From DAIOEK01 sp963828285 (GTDB taxonomy: Bacteria; Chloroflexota; Anaerolineae; Anaerolineales; Anaerolineaceae), in contig CAWHEB010000002.1 of assembly GCA_963828285.1 (NCBI GenBank), forward strand, positions 744,001-808,000: DNA of 64,000 nt, in the 5' to 3' direction. Positions 15,552-25,146 of this stretch are shown in pieces. Under the pieces are notes generated by a model that saw only the letters and a program-made list of their open reading frames with translations, ran no database searches and had not been told where the DNA came from. Positions within the stretch are counted from its first letter, which is position 1, and the number at the start of each line of letters is the position of its first letter. The position numbers and the translations under genes were made by a program.

Positions 15552-17414
15552 ATGACCGCCACTACAATTAATCAATCCCTTCCCACCGGTACTCCTCGTG
15601 GAATATGGAGGTGGTTGACAACATCAAGCCATAAGGATATCGGTATCCTTTACATACTGACATCATTCTTTTTCTTTATGGTTGGTGGTAGCGAGGCCAT
15701 GCTCATACGGATTCAACTTGGAGCACCGGATAATAAATTCGTAACGCCGGAAGCATATAACCAGATCTTCACAATGCACGGCACGACAATGATCTTCCTT
15801 TTTGCCATGTCCATCCTGGTGGGTTTTGCTAACTACATCGTACCGCTAATGATCGGGGCACGCGATATGGCATTCCCGAGATTAAATGCTCTAAGTTACT
15901 GGCTCTTTCTTTTCGGTGGACTGCTTATGTACAGTTCGTTCTTTCTAGGTGGAGCACCGGATGCGGGTTGGTTTGCATATGCTCCACTCACAAGCGGTCA
16001 GTATTCGTTATCTCATGGGATGGATTTTTGGGCATTGGGGATCATTCTCACGGGAGTCGCATCCACAGTCGGGGCGATCAACTTCATTGTCACGATACTT
16101 AACTTGCGGGCACCCGGAATGGGATTGCTAAAAATGCCATTGTTCGTCTGGCAAATGTTGGTCACTTCTTTCCTGATGGTATTCGCGCTTCCCAGCATCA
16201 CCGTGGATGCGATCCTCATTTTTATCGAACGGAATTATGGAGCAGGATTTTTTGCAGTTAGTCAGGGAGGTGATCCCATCCTTTGGCAGCATCTTTTCTG
16301 GTTTTTCGGTCACCCGGAAGTGTATATCTTGATCCTTCCTGCTTTTGGGGTCATCTCTGAAGTTCTGCCCGTTTTTTCGCGGAAACCCATCTTTGGTTAC
16401 GGAGCAATCGCTCTGTCGGGGATTGCGATCGGTTTTTTAGGTTTTACAGTCTGGGCGCATCATATGTTCACCGTGGGTCTAAATCCCATCGCGGATGCCA
16501 TCTTTTCAGCAGATAGCGAGATCATCGCCATCCCAACCAGTATAAAAATCTTTAACTGGATAGCCACCTTGTGGGGTGGGAAGATAAAATTCAAAACTCC
16601 CCTCTTATTTGCCGTTGGATTTATCAGCATGTTTATCATCGGCGGACTCAGTGGAATTTCGTTAGCGGTTGTCCCTATTGATTTCCAAGTGCATGACACC
16701 TACTTCGTGGTAGCTCATCTACACTATGTGCTTTACGGTGGGACGGTTTTTGCAATCTTCTCCGCGGTATATTACTGGTTCCCAAAAATGACAGGAAAAT
16801 TGTTGAACGAGACCATTGGGAAGTGGCATTTCTGGGTAACGCTTGTGGGCTTCAACGTAACATTCCTGCCTATGCACTTTCTAGGTCTGGCAGGTATGCC
16901 GCGTAGAGTTTACACCTACGGTGCCAGCCAGGGATGGACATTTTGGAACTACGTTGAGACGATCGGTGCTTTCATCATTGCCTTGTCAGTATTGATTTTC
17001 ATCTGGAACCTGTATGTTTCCCTCCGAAAAGGTGAGAAAGCCGGGAATGATCCATGGGACGCTCAGACCCTGGAATGGACAATCTCATCGCCACCTCCTG
17101 TTCATAACTTCTCCAGAATACCCACTGTCTACAGCAGACGGCCATTCTGGGATTCGAAATATCCACAAACTGACTCAGCAGATCAATCATCGGCAACATT
17201 AAAACCAATAGCCATAGAAGATGAAGGGTCAGTTATCCATATGCCACCCGGATCAATCTATCCGATCATTCTGGCATTTGGTTTGTTCATTTTATTCTTT
17301 GGATTGATCTATTCAATTTGGCTCATCCTACTTGGAGGAGCTCTCGCTTTTGCAGGAATCACGGGTTGGTTTACGCAAACAGAAAAGACACACCCAGTCA
17401 AAAAGGATCAATAA
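15552..17414 (+). CDS. ctaD: Cytochrome c oxidase subunit I (heme-copper, type A)
   Basis: A 620-residue catalytic subunit with about 12-14 membrane helices. A low-spin heme ligand His lies in FTMHGTTMIFLFAM. The CuB/tyrosine loop is FWFFGHPEVYILILPAFG (Glu, His and Tyr of the type A1 pathway), followed by WAHHMF. The distal heme ligands are in HDTYFVVAHLHYVLYGG. It reduces O2 to water while pumping protons. The ATG at 15552 follows AGGAG; the in-frame TTG six bases earlier is not used. It lies 22 bases after coxB and directly abuts coxC. Confidence 0.97.
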   Translation: MTATTINQSLPTGTPRGIWRWLTTSSHKDIGILYILTSFFFFMVGGSEAMLIRIQLGAPDNKFVTPEAYNQIFTMHGTTMIFLFAMSILVGFANYIVPLMIGARDMAFPRLNALSYWLFLFGGLLMYSSFFLGGAPDAGWFAYAPLTSGQYSLSHGMDFWALGIILTGVASTVGAINFIVTILNLRAPGMGLLKMPLFVWQMLVTSFLMVFALPSITVDAILIFIERNYGAGFFAVSQGGDPILWQHLFWFFGHPEVYILILPAFGVISEVLPVFSRKPIFGYGAIALSGIAIGFLGFTVWAHHMFTVGLNPIADAIFSADSEIIAIPTSIKIFNWIATLWGGKIKFKTPLLFAVGFISMFIIGGLSGISLAVVPIDFQVHDTYFVVAHLHYVLYGGTVFAIFSAVYYWFPKMTGKLLNETIGKWHFWVTLVGFNVTFLPMHFLGLAGMPRRVYTYGASQGWTFWNYVETIGAFIIALSVLIFIWNLYVSLRKGEKAGNDPWDAQTLEWTISSPPPVHNFSRIPTVYSRRPFWDSKYPQTDSADQSSATLKPIAIEDEGSVIHMPPGSIYPIILAFGLFILFFGLIYSIWLILLGGALAFAGITGWFTQTEKTHPVKKDQ

Positions 17415-18002
17415 ATGACTGACCATGAAGTACAACAGGGCGAAGGAACTTCACTCGGAATAGACAACCAGAAATTGGGTATCTGGACATTGCTTGGATC
17501 TGAAGCGGTATTCTTTTCTGTGCTGATCACAACCTATATCATCATGCATGGACGAAGTACTACAGGTCCCTTTCCGCATGATGTATTGAATGTTACATTG
17601 ACCGCGGTCAATACTATGATCTTGATCTGCAGCAGCTTAACAATGGTCTCTGCTCTGGCTGCCATTCAAAGGGGTGATCAAAAAAAATTACGGATCTGGT
17701 TGATTGGAACCATACTCCTGGGCCTCTTCTTTTTAAGTGGTCAGATTATTGAGTTTTCCCTCCTCGTACGGGATGGCCTTTCAATGAAAAGTAATTTATT
17801 TGGATCGACATTTTTTACTTTAACCGGATTCCACGGTGCGCATGTCGCGGTTGGGATCATCTGGCTAGGATTTGTTCTTATCCGAGCGATCCGTGGTGAA
17901 CTGAGTAAAGAGAACCACATAAGCGTTGAGTTGGTGGGTTTGTACTGGCATTTTGTTGACTTAGTGTGGATATTGATCTTTACAATCGTTTACCTGATCT
18001 AG
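17415..18002 (+). CDS. ctaE: Cytochrome c oxidase subunit III
   Basis: A 195-residue integral membrane protein with five predicted helices, the short bacterial form of subunit III. Characteristic segments are GIWTLLGSEAVFFSVLITTY, FFTLTGFHGAHVAVGIIWL and VGLYWHFVDLVWILIFTIVY. It stabilises subunit I during turnover. It starts immediately after the subunit I stop, indicating coupling. Confidence 0.95.
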   Translation: MTDHEVQQGEGTSLGIDNQKLGIWTLLGSEAVFFSVLITTYIIMHGRSTTGPFPHDVLNVTLTAVNTMILICSSLTMVSALAAIQRGDQKKLRIWLIGTILLGLFFLSGQIIEFSLLVRDGLSMKSNLFGSTFFTLTGFHGAHVAVGIIWLGFVLIRAIRGELSKENHISVELVGLYWHFVDLVWILIFTIVYLI

Positions 18003-18039
18003 GGAAACTGTCTTCATCAAAAGAAAGCGTAGAATTAAA

Positions 18040-18303
18040 ATGCTTAAGAGTACCAAGCCAAATTATCTCCTTGTTTTTGTCGGATTGGTGATCTTAACTG
18101 CAATTGAGGTAGGGGTTACATACCTACCTGTGCCTCGCGCCCCAATATTAATTCCGCTGGCACTGGCAAAAGCAAGCCTGGTGGCACTATTCTACATGCA
18201 TCTCAGAAGCGATAAGAGTCAATTTGCTATCATTTTCGCAATGGGATTATTTGTTGGGATTGGTTTTATTCTGGCATTGATAGCTTTATACAATCCTAAA
18301 TAA
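18040..18303 (+). CDS. Cytochrome c oxidase subunit IV (small membrane subunit)
   Basis: An 87-residue protein with three hydrophobic segments. It includes the conserved ALAKASLVALFYMHLRSD, typical of the COX4/CyoD-like subunit of prokaryotic caa3/bo3 oxidases. It is the fourth subunit gene in order, 37 bases after subunit III. Confidence 0.9.
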   Translation: MLKSTKPNYLLVFVGLVILTAIEVGVTYLPVPRAPILIPLALAKASLVALFYMHLRSDKSQFAIIFAMGLFVGIGFILALIALYNPK

Positions 18304-18346
18304 AGCAATTTTATCCGGTAATATCGAAGAGCGGGAAGGAAATCCG

Positions 18347-19132
18347 ATGGATTGGTCTATCATTCACAGTCTATGGAAATGGGAACCAAGTGTAATTACC
18401 GGTGAAATATTTATTCTCGGTGGTTACTTTCTATTAATTACCCGTAGGGCAACCGGTGAAAAAATTTCCAAAATGCAGATGGGCTGGTTCCTCAGCGGAA
18501 TGCTGATCATCCTTTTTGCTCTGGTTTCTCCTTTGGATATTTTAGGAGAAGAATATCTTTTCAGCGCTCATATGATCCAACATACCTTGCTGGGTGTCAT
18601 TGCACCTGTTTTGCTTATAATCGGGGTGCCGGGTTGGTTGGTGGAGAAATTGGCGTCAATACTTAAAATTACTAGTGTATTGCGGTTTCTCACAAGACCC
18701 ATATTCGCATTCCTTCTATTTAATACTGTTTTTGTGGGGTGGCACTTCAAAGGTTTTTACGAACTTGCGCTGCATAACGATTTCGTGCATGTCTTTGAGC
18801 ATCTACTTTTCATCAGTCTGGGTGTAATTAACTGGTGGCCAATTCTAAGCACTACCCCCTCTTTGCCCGGATTGAACTATCCTGGAAAAACTCTTTACTT
18901 GTTTTTGGATGCCATTCCCTGTACGGTGTTGGGTGCGATCTTTTCGTTCGCCTCATCACCACTTTACCCTACCTATGCTGCAGCAGAACGAATCATAAAT
19001 ATCAGCCCGATGGATGACCAACAAATCGCAGGACTAATCATGGCGATGCCTGTTGCGATGGTCTACATCATCGCTTTCGCAATCATGTTCATTAAATGGT
19101 TAGACTCTGAGAATCCACCATTTAAAAAATGA
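18347..19132 (+). CDS. ctaG: CtaG-type (caa3_CtaG) oxidase assembly protein
   Basis: A 261-residue polytopic protein of the caa3_CtaG family, implicated in assembly of the copper centres of caa3-type oxidases. Motifs: FSAHMIQHTLLGVIAPVLL, NTVFVGWHF, VHVFEHLLFISLGVINWWP and SPMDDQQIAGLIMAMPVA. Conserved His residues in the membrane segments are present. It closes the oxidase operon. No heme A synthase (ctaA/ctaB) gene lies in the window. Confidence 0.92.
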   Translation: MDWSIIHSLWKWEPSVITGEIFILGGYFLLITRRATGEKISKMQMGWFLSGMLIILFALVSPLDILGEEYLFSAHMIQHTLLGVIAPVLLIIGVPGWLVEKLASILKITSVLRFLTRPIFAFLLFNTVFVGWHFKGFYELALHNDFVHVFEHLLFISLGVINWWPILSTTPSLPGLNYPGKTLYLFLDAIPCTVLGAIFSFASSPLYPTYAAAERIINISPMDDQQIAGLIMAMPVAMVYIIAFAIMFIKWLDSENPPFKK

Positions 19133-19188
19133 AAATAAGTGGATAATGGTTTTGAAAAGTTTATATTAGCTCAACTGCAACGAATCCC

Positions 19189-20091
19189 CTAACTACCATT
19201 TTCGACCAATTTGATCGCCATGGCCATGGCACCCAACGAGCCAGACCTGGTACCCAGTTCCGGGAGATGGATATATTTTTCGATATTCCCTCCCAACATG
19301 TTTGAATCAACATATCCATTATTTATTCTCTGTACTTTTTTCCAGATCATATCGATCAGTCCCGGATGCTGCGGAACACCACCACCCAACACTATCTGTT
19401 CGGGAGAATATGTCATGATAAAGTTTACAATCGAAAGGGCAATATATTCCGCTTCTAGATCCCAGGCAGGATGATCATCTGGGAGAGTTTCAGGTCTCTG
19501 TCCCCAACGTTTGGACATAGCTGGACCTGAAGCCAAACCTTCAAAGCAATCTCCATGATATGGGCAAACGCCGGGGAATGGGTCGCGAGTCCAATCATGC
19601 TGGAAGATACAATGCCCGGCTTCGGTGTGGATCAGTCCATGAAGGGGTTTCCCGTTTACGATCACACCCACACCAATCCCGGTTCCCACAGTCATATATA
19701 TAAAAGGATCGTGATGACTATTCTCCTTATTCCAATATTGTTCACCAAATGCGGCTGCATTAACGTCCGTATCAAAGGTGACCGGAACTTCCAGTCCCTG
19801 TTGGATCAAACCGCGCAAGTTCGTGTTACGCCAACCGGGTTTGGGAGTGGTAGTGATGTATCCATATGTTTCAGAGTTTAGATTAAGGTCTAGCGGTCCA
19901 AAAGAGGCAATACCCACCGCGGACAGTTCCTTTGGGGTTGTATAAGGCTCAAAAAAATCGAAGACCTTTTGAATTGTTTCATCAGGGGTGGTTGTCGGGA
20001 TCCTTTTTTCTGCCAGTATATGATCAGGATCTGTACCAGCGATACAAATAAATTTGGTTCCTCCCGTTTCAATACCACCATAAACAACCAT
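19189..20091 (-). CDS. ROK family sugar kinase (fructokinase-like)
   Basis: A 300-residue ROK kinase. The ATP phosphate motif is GGIETGGTKFICIAGTD; DTDVNAAAFGEQYW carries the catalytic Asp; TVGTGIGVGVIVNG is the second phosphate loop. The zinc site H-x-C-x-x-H-x-x-C is seen in CPYHGDCFEGLASGPA. Such enzymes phosphorylate fructose or related hexoses. The ATG at 20091 has AGAGGT upstream; translation from the in-frame codon at 20181 would add 30 residues atypical of the family. It stands alone on the minus strand. Confidence 0.92.
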   Translation of the reverse strand: MVVYGGIETGGTKFICIAGTDPDHILAEKRIPTTTPDETIQKVFDFFEPYTTPKELSAVGIASFGPLDLNLNSETYGYITTTPKPGWRNTNLRGLIQQGLEVPVTFDTDVNAAAFGEQYWNKENSHHDPFIYMTVGTGIGVGVIVNGKPLHGLIHTEAGHCIFQHDWTRDPFPGVCPYHGDCFEGLASGPAMSKRWGQRPETLPDDHPAWDLEAEYIALSIVNFIMTYSPEQIVLGGGVPQHPGLIDMIWKKVQRINNGYVDSNMLGGNIEKYIHLPELGTRSGSLGAMAMAIKLVENGS

Positions 20092-20131
20092 CTTGACCTC
20101 TTCCCAACTTTTGTTTTTCTTTGACGTGGAT

Positions 20132-20960
20132 TTAATTCCAGTGAATCCGAGATTTATCTTTGGGTATGATACTACTAACAAGTGTCATTTCATCACTACT
20201 TCTGATTTTTGACTCAATTCCATACAATTTCTCATGGGTCAAACCTTCTTGAATCAATTTTACCCCGGTTGCTTCTACATTCGTTAAAATCCTTTGTTCC
20301 CGATCCATGTATATCGGCAGAATGGAAATTGATGATAGCTTCGCCTGGGGAAAATCCAATGTGATCAAGGCGGACCTTCGAGTAGCTGCATTCATCCATT
20401 GGTCAGTTAGCAAATTTCCCAGGTTATACACCTCAAGCATCCGTTTTTCACTTATTGAAGAATCCATCCATTTGATAGATTGAAAGACGTGCGGATGATT
20501 CCCTCAGAGAACATCAGTCCTGCATCAGCAATAGATTTTCAACTGATTTTTGCCTATTGGATAATTCAAATCGACAAGCCGTGTCACATCATCTTAAGCT
20601 ATAACCCTAACTTTATCTCCTGAAGTCTCGAAATGGACAGGTGAAATATCTTGACCAACCCTCAATATTGATTTCGATGCCAAGAAGTCCCTTGTAACTC
20701 TGCCATTTGTATGTCCACAATCCCATTGATGATTGTTTACAATGGAAACCAGATCAAGTCCAGCTTTTTCAAGAATTTCCACCTTGTATTCGTACGCGCA
20801 TTCATCTATAGATTATTATCATCTGCTGATTTCTTCCCAATCCCCACCATAGGTGTTTCCAGGTTTGCAAAATACAAATTTTCAGTACCAAAGTTGTTTT
20901 TTCAATGACATTATAAGCCGCTCCAAACGGATGTTGTTTGATGCAAATATTGACCATGAT
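20132..20960 (-). pseudogene. Degraded CapA-family (PGA_cap) protein
   Basis: Scattered frames in order on the minus strand preserve CapA signatures: ENLYFANLETPMVG, then LEKAGLDLVSIVNNHQWDCG, then GNHPHVFQSIKWM, then EVYNLGNLLTDQWM. Stops and frameshifts lie between them, so no full-length product is possible. CapA-like phosphoesterases act in polyglutamate or capsule metabolism. The upstream limit is approximate. Confidence 0.75.
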
Positions 20961-21086
20961 CGGTTGACTCATGTAGAATAATTACATAACTCGTCATCCT
21001 TAAGTGCATTGTTTACCAGACCTGATGATGTCAATCTCATGAAATTGAAATTATCACTAATTAATTTTTGTTCAAACCGGAATTAA

Positions 21087-22313
21087 GTGAGGAAAAATGG
21101 ACATTCCAAAAGAGATCAAAAAAAAGTCGCCCAGAATAAAAACCAGATCATCCAATTCATGCGGGATATCTGCGCCATTCCATCCATGGATTCACTGATC
21201 GGACCGGTCGGTGAAAGGATCCAGGCTGAGATGCGAATGCTGGGTTATGATGAAGTCCGTTTTGATAAGATGGGGAATACCTTCGGTCGTATCGGAAATG
21301 GTCCTACTGTACTGCTCTATGATTCACATATCGACACTGTCGGGGTGGGCGATAGGGATGCATGGGAATGGGATCCTTTCATCGGGAAAGTCGAAGATGG
21401 TATCCTTTATGCTCGTGGAGCCTGTGATGAAAAAGGCAGCACCCCTGGAATGGTGCATGGACTGGCCATCGCCCGTGACCTTGGATTACTAGATGGATAC
21501 ACGGTTTATTATTTTGGAAATATGGAAGAATGGTGCGATGGAATAGGTCCTAACGCATTCGTCGAAGCAGACCCGAAAGTGAAGCCTGATTTTGTGGTCA
21601 TCGGCGAACCCACCATGATGAACATCTATCGCGGGCATAAGGGCCGTATCGAATTAAAAATCACAGCATCCGGACGATCCGCCCATGCAGCCGTCCACTA
21701 TCTGGGCGATAACGCAGTCTACAAGATGGTATCCGTGATCAATCTAATCCGCGAACTGGATCGCAGGATGCGGTTCGGTCAGGGAGGACATCACATTCTG
21801 GGGAACGCTTCAGTCACTGTCACCGACGTTGAAGCCCGAACTAACTCCATCAACGCAGTACCAAATCAATTTTCGATCTATCTCGATCGGCGAATCACAT
21901 TGAATGAACCGCATGACGATGTCATTGGCTTGATCAAGGGTTTAATCCCTGATTATTTGCAAAATGAAATAGTCGTTGAAGAATTGTTCTACGACACTCC
22001 TTCTTATACAGGTTTCAGGTTTCCACTTAACAAATATTTTCCCGCATGGCTGCAGGAGGAATCCCACCCATTGGTGCAGTCGGGATTGAAATCAATCCGT
22101 GATCTGTGGGGAGAAAACCGCCCGCTTGGAACATGGGATTTCTCAACCAACGGCACTTACTGGGCAGGAAAGGCGGGAATACCGTCAATCGGATTTGGTC
22201 CTGGAGATGAAAGAACTGCACATACGATACAGGAGAATGTCCCCATCGAGGACATGGTGAATGCAACAGAATTCTATGCTTACCTGCCGAAGGCATTAAA
22301 AGAAAATCTTTAA
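21087..22313 (+). CDS. YgeY-like M20-family metallohydrolase
   Basis: A 408-residue M20/ArgE-family hydrolase close to YgeY, which is associated with selenium/purine catabolic loci in other bacteria. Metal ligands are visible in DSHIDTVG, ACDEKGS, NMEEWCDG and VIGEPTMM, with a late His in ERTAHTIQE. The frame opens with GTG at 21087, but the better start is ATG at 21097 (GTGAGG 4 bases upstream; MDIPKEIKKK). That start is out of frame by one base at an A8 run (21118-21125). One missing A there, real or a sequencing error, would restore it. No selenium-metabolism gene is adjacent. Confidence 0.88.
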   Translation: MRKNGHSKRDQKKVAQNKNQIIQFMRDICAIPSMDSLIGPVGERIQAEMRMLGYDEVRFDKMGNTFGRIGNGPTVLLYDSHIDTVGVGDRDAWEWDPFIGKVEDGILYARGACDEKGSTPGMVHGLAIARDLGLLDGYTVYYFGNMEEWCDGIGPNAFVEADPKVKPDFVVIGEPTMMNIYRGHKGRIELKITASGRSAHAAVHYLGDNAVYKMVSVINLIRELDRRMRFGQGGHHILGNASVTVTDVEARTNSINAVPNQFSIYLDRRITLNEPHDDVIGLIKGLIPDYLQNEIVVEELFYDTPSYTGFRFPLNKYFPAWLQEESHPLVQSGLKSIRDLWGENRPLGTWDFSTNGTYWAGKAGIPSIGFGPGDERTAHTIQENVPIEDMVNATEFYAYLPKALKENL

Positions 22314-22329
22314 TCTTAGAAATTTAATC

Positions 22330-22358
22330 AAAAATACGCCTCGGATGGGCGTATTTTT
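22330..22358 (+). terminator. Intrinsic terminator after the YgeY-like gene
   Basis: AAAAATACGCC (22330-22340) pairs with GGCGTATTTTT (22348-22358) around a 7-base loop and ends in a U tract. Confidence 0.85.
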
Positions 22359-22589
22359 GATTCTCCAAATTAATCTTTATCCAATTTGCACTTCAATAGT
22401 ATTCCAACAAGTGGGCATTTCATTGGCAAAAATATGGCGGAAGATGAGTCCCATTTTGTAATACTCTATAAAAGCAAGCTTTCCACGTCCGCAATTATGA
22501 CGTAAGCAATCTTAAATAAGTAATCGGGTGAGTTTCATATTCGCAAAAATGAAACTGCATTTATGTGATCGAATTGGAGGAAATGGGAA

Positions 22590-24116
22590 TTGTCCAATTC
22601 TCAAGAAACAAATCATAAGCAATATCTCATCGCTTACGACCTGGGAACCGGAGGATTAAAGGCGGGGCTATACAGAACCGATGGCAGTTCCATTGGATTC
22701 GAATTTCAACCATATCCAACCTATTATCCGAACCCGGATTGGCACGAACAGCATCCATTAGATTGGTGGCAGGCAGTCTGCGAAGCGACGAAAAAACTGC
22801 TTCAAACCAGCGGAATCAATCCAAATGCTGTTGCTGCAGTCGCAGCCAGTGGGCACAGTCTTGTGGCTGCACCCATCGGGAATACTGGCGAATTACTGCT
22901 AGACAGTGTTCCGATCTGGTCTGATAGGAGAGCCAAAGAAGAAAAAGTAGATTTTTTCCAGCGTGTGGATTATGAGAAATGGTATATGACCACCGGCAAT
23001 GGGGATCCACCAGAAACCTATTCCATATTCAAGCTGATGTGGTTGAAAAAACATCAACCTGAGATCTTTACAGAGATCAAAGCTGTACTTGGCAGCAAGG
23101 ATTACATCAACTACCTTCTCACCGGTCGGATGGCTACCGATTATTCGTACGCTTCAGGGAGCGGTGTCTTTGACCTCGAAAACTGGAAATACAGGGAAGA
23201 TTATCTATCCGCGGCGGGAATACCGCAAAGTATCTTTGTAGAACCAGTTGAGTCCCATGGAACCGTTGGAACTGTAACACAGGAAGCGAGTAAGATGTGC
23301 GGACTACATCCCGGTACAAAAGTGATCTGCGGTGGGGTAGACAATTCGTGTATGGCATTGGGTACGACCGGTATGGGTAATGGAAGGGTCTATACATCAC
23401 TTGGTTCATCCGCATGGATCGCGGTCACCGCGAACAAACCCATCCTTGATTTCGCTACTTTACCGTTTGTTTTCGCTCATGTCGAAAAAGGATATTACAC
23501 ATCCGGTGTATCGATCTTTTCCGCTGGGAATAGTTACCGATGGGCGAGAGACATCTTGTGTGCAGACTTAACCGGAAATCCGTTTGAACAAATGAACGAA
23601 CTCGCTGCAGAGTCTCCTGTCGGGTGAAATGGGATCATGTTCAATCCTTCCCTATGCGGTGGCAGCTCACAGGAACCAAGCGAAAGTCTCCTGGGTTCTT
23701 TCTTCGGGTTGAAATTGTCCACCACCCGGGGGGATATTCTTCGCTCGGTTCTGGAAGGTGTGGCACTCAGTTTACGTTGTTTTTGCCTTACTGTGATCGA
23801 ACCCATAATCGAAACCACTCAGGCGATGATCATCTGCGGTGGCGGAGCCAAAAGCGACCTATGGATGCAGATATTTGCTGATGTTTATCACCAGAAAATC
23901 GTCGTGACCAATGTGGATCAGGATGCCGCTTCCCTGGGAGCGGCGGCAATTGCCGCCCGTGGAGCAGGATTCTGGAAGGATTATTCTCCTCTTGACCAGC
24001 TGTTTGAGGTAACAAAGTCCTTTGTACCAAATCTGGTGAACCATGAGAAATACGCTGCAATCGCGAACAACTTCCTCCGATGGGTCAAAGCCTTGGGGAA
24101 ATACATGACGGATTGA
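22590..24116 (+). pseudogene. FGGY-family sugar kinase (xylulokinase-like) with in-frame TGA
   Basis: An ATP-dependent sugar kinase: AYDLGTGGLKAGLYRTDGSS, AAVAASGHSLV, VICGGVDNSCMALGTTGMG and IICGGGAKSDLWMQIFADVY are all in one frame of about 508 codons. The frame is cut by a single TGA at 23625-23627, within SPVG*NGIMFNPSLCGG, and continues unchanged after it. A TTG start at 22590 lies 9 bases after GGAGG. The phosphorylated sugar is unknown. It is the first gene of a catabolic operon in which nearly all members are disrupted. The stop may be a point mutation or a sequence error. Confidence 0.82.
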
Positions 24117-24154
24117 ACGACGAACAAAAAACCAGCTAAATGGAGATGAGATCA

Positions 24155-25135
24155 ATGAAAGTCGGATTTTGTACCATAAATTATTCCGAATTACCGCTCA
24201 ATGAAGTGGTTGAACTGGTGGCAGAAAAAGGATACGAGGCAGTCGAAATTCCGGCATACACCGACAATGGGCAGATGGATGTCGATGAGATGCTGCGTGG
24301 GAACAACGCAAAAAAACTGAAAAAGCAGGTCGAAGATGCCGGGCTGGTGATCTCCGGTATTTCGAACCATGCTGATTCACCCCTGGTGCTTGGTCCGCAT
24401 GGCAAAGACCTGGCAGGAATCTGTGCTGGAACACCTGCTGAACAGATCAAATTCGGCACCGAGAGCATGCTCAAATGTGCCAGGCTCGCCAATGAACTCG
24501 AAATTCCGGCTGTGGTGGCTTTTTCTGGTATCGGCAATTTTGGACATTTCAACGATTGGCCTTATCCGGACGGCTGGAAAGATGAAGAAGAAGCTTTTGT
24601 CAAGAATTGGGTGCCGATCTTTGACAAATTTGCCGAATATGGCGTGAAAGTCGCTTTTGAGCCGCATCCCAACAATATCATCTACGATATCCACACCACA
24701 AAAAGGTGTCTTGCCCTGTGCGATAACCATCCGGCATTTGCCATCAATTTTGACCCGGCGAATATTCTTTTACACCGGAATCAATCTGGGCAGCTATATC
24801 GATGAGATCGGTGACCAGAATCGTGCTGGTGCATGCCAAGGACTGCGAGCTCGTCGAGCACAATATGATGCGCGGCGGATATTGGATGCTGCAGCGCGAC
24901 TGGGGCACCCTCGACCGGTCATTCCGATTCCGTATCCCTGGTTGGGGTTCCATCAATTGGAAGAGCGTCATCTCCGAATTGTTCCACACCGGTTATCACA
25001 GGAGTGTTTTCTTACGAGCATGAAGATGTGACCATGTCGCGCGCAGATGGATTGGATAAAGCGATCGAATTCTTGAAACCTTTGATGATCAATCAGCCTT
25101 TTGAAGGCCGCAACGACAAACTGTTTCAGAAGTAA
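24155..25135 (+). pseudogene. Sugar phosphate isomerase/epimerase (TIM barrel), frameshifted
   Basis: Xylose-isomerase-like TIM barrel. The N-terminal part is intact to about 24790 (KVGFCTINYSELPL, GVKVAFEPHPNNIIYD, FAINFDPANILL). The protein then resumes in other frames: GINLGSYIDEIG, IVLVHAKDCELVEHNMMRGG, and finally FSYEHEDVTMSRADGLDKAI up to the TAA at 25135. At least three single-base shifts are needed. Metal-ligand residues (Glu, Asp, His, Glu) survive across the pieces. The ATG at 24155 has GGAG upstream. It probably isomerises or epimerises the sugar handled by the neighbouring kinase and dehydrogenase. Confidence 0.8.
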
Positions 25136-25146
25136 GGAGAGAAACG

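Noticed and set aside
22532..22555. Inverted repeat GTTTCAT...ATGAAAC upstream of the FGGY kinase as an operator
   Set aside because: Seven-base arms with a 10-base spacer in AT-rich DNA can arise by chance, and no regulator gene is adjacent.
23625..23627. TGA as a selenocysteine codon in the FGGY kinase, next to a YgeY-like gene
   Set aside because: FGGY kinases are not known selenoproteins, no insertion-element-like hairpin was evident just after the codon, and neighbouring genes show other lesions, so mutation or error is simpler.
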